Assembly: GCA_003601535.1 (NCBI GenBank)
Contig: PIXW01000082.1
Coordinates: 1-7,757 of the forward strand
Origin: ANME-2 cluster archaeon
GTDB lineage: Archaea; Halobacteriota; Methanosarcinia; Methanosarcinales; Methanogasteraceae
Length of the DNA: 7,757 bases
Reading direction: 5' to 3'
In this document: positions 6,619 through 7,757 of the stretch, one piece after another
How positions within the stretch are numbered: position 1 is the first letter of the stretch
Layout of the letters: every line of letters starts with the position of its first letter
The notes under the pieces: generated by a model
Databases searched by the model: none
The model's input: the letters and a program-made list of their open reading frames with translations, nothing else
What the model was told of the DNA's origin: nothing
Translations under genes and position numbers: made by a program

Positions 6619-6690
6619 ATGCCGGAAATTTTTGATTTTTTTGTATCCACTTCAAAAGCGATGGTAAAATGCATCTTCTGTGGCGGCTAA
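6619..6690 (+). CDS. possible 23-aa microprotein with CxxC ending
   Basis: An ATG 1 nt after the permease stop opens a 23-codon frame ending KCIFCGG. GGGGGA at 6607-6612 is a good Shine-Dalgarno candidate 6 nt upstream, so ribosomes finishing the permease could reinitiate here. Against it, the oligo-T run at 6629-6642 lies inside this frame and would end transcripts early; the frame also resembles no family I know. It is probably incidental, but the CxxC and the spacing make it worth recording. Confidence 0.22.
   Translation: MPEIFDFFVSTSKAMVKCIFCGG
6629..6642 (+). terminator. oligo-T terminator of the ABC transporter unit
   Basis: T5-GA-T7 starts 11 nt after the stop of the second permease gene. 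Two T-runs directly after the last gene are typical of archaeal hairpin-independent termination. No stem precedes them. Confidence 0.6.
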
Positions 6691-6785
6691 ATTCGTGATA
6701 AAAAATAATATAAAATTTTACATACTTGTATCGGGTGTATGCTGATGGCCTCAAAAGTGTCTACTGTTACCGGAATGTATAATTT
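6691..6785. other. AT-rich intergenic stretch with possible distal promoters
   Basis: No gene is seen here. The A/T-only-rich block at about 6699-6720 and GTATAATTT at 6778-6786 both resemble TATA boxes. A start driven by the first (near 6738) would transcribe through the composite hairpin element at 6786-6817 before reaching the Kelch gene. Neither can be confirmed by eye. Confidence 0.25.
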
Positions 6786-6817
6786 GACCTGTTGTGTCAG
6801 GTCTACACAACAGACCT
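6786..6817 (+). repeat. composite inverted repeat with three mutually exclusive hairpins
   Basis: Three perfect pairings interlock within 32 bp. GACCTG (6786-6791) pairs with CAGGTC (6798-6803). CTGTTGTGT (6789-6797) pairs with ACACAACAG (6805-6813). AGGTCT (6799-6804) pairs with AGACCT (6812-6817). Each shares bases with another, so the middle hairpin (9 bp) excludes both of the others, and the first and third exclude each other. It lies 85 nt upstream of the Kelch gene start and just upstream of that gene's proximal TATA box. It may be an RNA switch on a longer transcript or a multi-site operator on DNA. Confidence 0.6.
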
Positions 6818-6852
6818 ATCTGCATCGCACAAATTTCATCATTAATCGATAC

Positions 6853-6866
6853 AAATATTTATGTAT
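6853..6866 (+). promoter_or_regulatory. TATA-box promoter of the Kelch gene
   Basis: AAATATTTATGTAT is TATA-like. A start about 25 nt downstream falls near 6884, just ahead of the Shine-Dalgarno site, giving a compact 5' leader of about 18 nt. Confidence 0.5.
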
Positions 6867-6887
6867 CATCCGGGTGTCGTGATAGCA

Positions 6888-6892
6888 GAGGT
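6888..6892 (+). promoter_or_regulatory. Shine-Dalgarno site deciding the Kelch gene start
   Basis: GAGGT, continued by TGAT, matches the archaeal anti-Shine-Dalgarno. It is 9 nt from ATG 6902 and 12 nt from ATG 6905, which favours 6902. The ATG at 6895 is too close and lies in another frame that soon stops. Confidence 0.6.
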
Positions 6893-6901
6893 TGATGTAT
6901 C

Positions 6902-7757
6902 ATGATGAGAAGATATCTACAGCTACTCGTGCTTACCGCGTTGTTTTTATCACTGTCATGTACCACAGTCGTTCAAGCAGGGAAATGGACTGAGAGATCT
7001 GCTACTATCGTGTCTGGTGGTTATGGTGAGGCGGTGGTTGGCACGGGTGACGACATCTATGTTGCACGATGCCCGTATGCAACATCTACCCCATCGTTCT
7101 CGCGCTACGACCCTGATACCGATAGCTGGATATCAATGAACACTTCCGGGCTTCCATCCGGTGCATTCAGAAACGGCATGAGCATGGTGTGGGATCGTGA
7201 CGATCACATATACGCTTTGTTTGGCGGTAGGTATAGTGATAGCAACAGAACACTGTTCTATCGCTACAGCATAACGAACGATGTTTGGGAGCAACTAGCA
7301 GATACACCTCATGCGCAGGGGGCGGGTGATGCCATAACATGGTCAGAATACGATGATCATGTCTACGCTTTGATTGGCAGCAATGAACGCGAAACGAGGT
7401 TCGCACGTTACAGTTATGATTCGTGGGAGGCGTTGACCTTTAATTCCAACTGGACTTTTACTGATGATGGGGCTTCGCTGGTCTCTGTTGGCGAATACCT
7501 GTATGCACTGCGTGGCGAGTATGATGAGCGTGTCCCGAACGGCGATTTTGCAAGATACCACATCCCCACAGCCACATGGGAAGATATGAGTGATATACCT
7601 GAAAGTGAAGGTGTGGGCGACGGCGGATCACTGCTCTACATCGGTGATTGGATGGGTGAACATGATGATCACATCTTCGCTCTCGGGGGGGGGGCGCGGA
7701 TGAATCCCCTGGATACAATTTTTACCAGTACAGCATCTCCGGTAATAGTTGGGGCAC
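6902..7757 (+). CDS. secreted Kelch beta-propeller protein, 5' part, frame broken at a poly-G run
   Basis: The frame runs from ATG 6902 through the right edge (285 codons), so the 3' end is missing. Residues 1-27 are a Sec signal peptide (MMRR, hydrophobic core, likely cleavage after VQA). Then follow Kelch-type blades: YDPDTDSWISM; DDHIYALFGG with YRYSITNDVWEQL; DDHVYALIG with ARYSYDSWEAL; EYLYALRG with ARYHIPTATWEDM; and DDHIFALGGG. After the ten G at 7685-7694 the zero frame turns into non-Kelch sequence (RMNPLDTIF), while the +1 frame continues the same blade as DESPGYNFYQYSISGNSWG. One more G, or two fewer, would restore the frame. The protein should act outside the cell, by binding rather than by any catalysis visible here. 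It has its own promoter and is not part of the ABC unit. Confidence 0.88.
   Translation, partial: MMRRYLQLLVLTALFLSLSCTTVVQAGKWTERSATIVSGGYGEAVVGTGDDIYVARCPYATSTPSFSRYDPDTDSWISMNTSGLPSGAFRNGMSMVWDRDDHIYALFGGRYSDSNRTLFYRYSITNDVWEQLADTPHAQGAGDAITWSEYDDHVYALIGSNERETRFARYSYDSWEALTFNSNWTFTDDGASLVSVGEYLYALRGEYDERVPNGDFARYHIPTATWEDMSDIPESEGVGDGGSLLYIGDWMGEHDDHIFALGGGARMNPLDTIFTSTASPVIVGA
7685..7694 (+). repeat. run of ten G inside the Kelch coding sequence (frameshift site)
   Basis: The mononucleotide run encodes the Gly-Gly-Gly turn of a Kelch blade. At this length of ten it puts the downstream Kelch sequence out of frame; lengths 8 or 11 would keep it in frame. Confidence 0.9.

Noticed and set aside
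6466..6690. 74-codon open frame overlapping the end of the second permease
   Set aside because: It is out of frame with the permease's conserved C-terminal helix; only the short part from 6619 has independent start signals.
6786..6811. H-type pseudoknot using GACCTG/CAGGTC and TTGTGT/ACACAA together
   Set aside because: The connecting loops would be 0 and 1 nt, too short to cross 6-bp stems. Competing hairpins are the better reading.
6944..6964. Lipoprotein lipobox (LSLSC) in the Kelch signal peptide
   Set aside because: The residues before the Cys do not fit the lipobox well, and a clear VQA cleavage site follows a few residues later.
1..7757. CRISPR array, insertion sequence or transposase
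   Set aside because: No regularly spaced repeats, transposase motifs or terminal inverted repeats are visible.

Overview
The window looks archaeal and most likely comes from a Methanosarcina-like or related methane/alkane-metabolising lineage (Methanomicrobia in the broad sense, ANME-type archaea included). The evidence is an S-layer duplication-domain protein of the Methanosarcina type, a C-terminal surface-sorting tail resembling PGF-CTERM, an initiator tRNA with archaeal traits and no encoded CCA, and TATA-box-like promoters about 25 nt upstream of inferred start sites. The genus is not determined.

Layout. (1) 2-1399 (+) is the 3' part of a large S-layer-type surface protein: the tail of a duplication domain, three Ig-like domains, a membrane anchor and a short basic cytoplasmic tail. 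(2) Converging on it from the minus strand is a unit of initiator tRNA-Met (2371-2445) followed 4 nt later by a Pol-beta-fold nucleotidyltransferase (1410-2366). (3) The divergent intergenic stretch 2446-2593 holds the tRNA promoter, with a 13-bp palindrome next to its TATA box, and a plus-strand promoter with an 8-bp-arm inverted repeat. (4) 2594-6617 (+) is a four-gene export-type module: a secreted two-domain surface protein with a Thr/Pro stalk and C-terminal anchor, a MacB/LolD-type ABC ATPase, and two paralogous FtsX/MacB-type permeases joined by 14-bp and 4-bp overlaps. An oligo-T terminator follows. (5) 6691-6901 is an AT-rich intergenic region with a composite element able to form three mutually exclusive hairpins, then a TATA box and Shine-Dalgarno site. 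(6) 6902 to the right edge is a secreted Kelch beta-propeller protein whose reading frame breaks at a run of ten G near the window end.

How the genes work together. The window is mainly cell-envelope: S-layer component, anchored Ig-like protein with its ABC transporter, and secreted propeller. The ABC part is a mechanotransmission-type system (one ATPase, two permeases) for which the upstream anchored protein is a plausible extracytoplasmic partner; its substrate cannot be read from the sequence. The most notable points are the poly-G frameshift in the Kelch gene (candidate phase-variable tract or sequencing error), the switch-like hairpin element upstream of it, and the near-leaderless nucleotidyltransferase mRNA that tRNA 3' processing would create.
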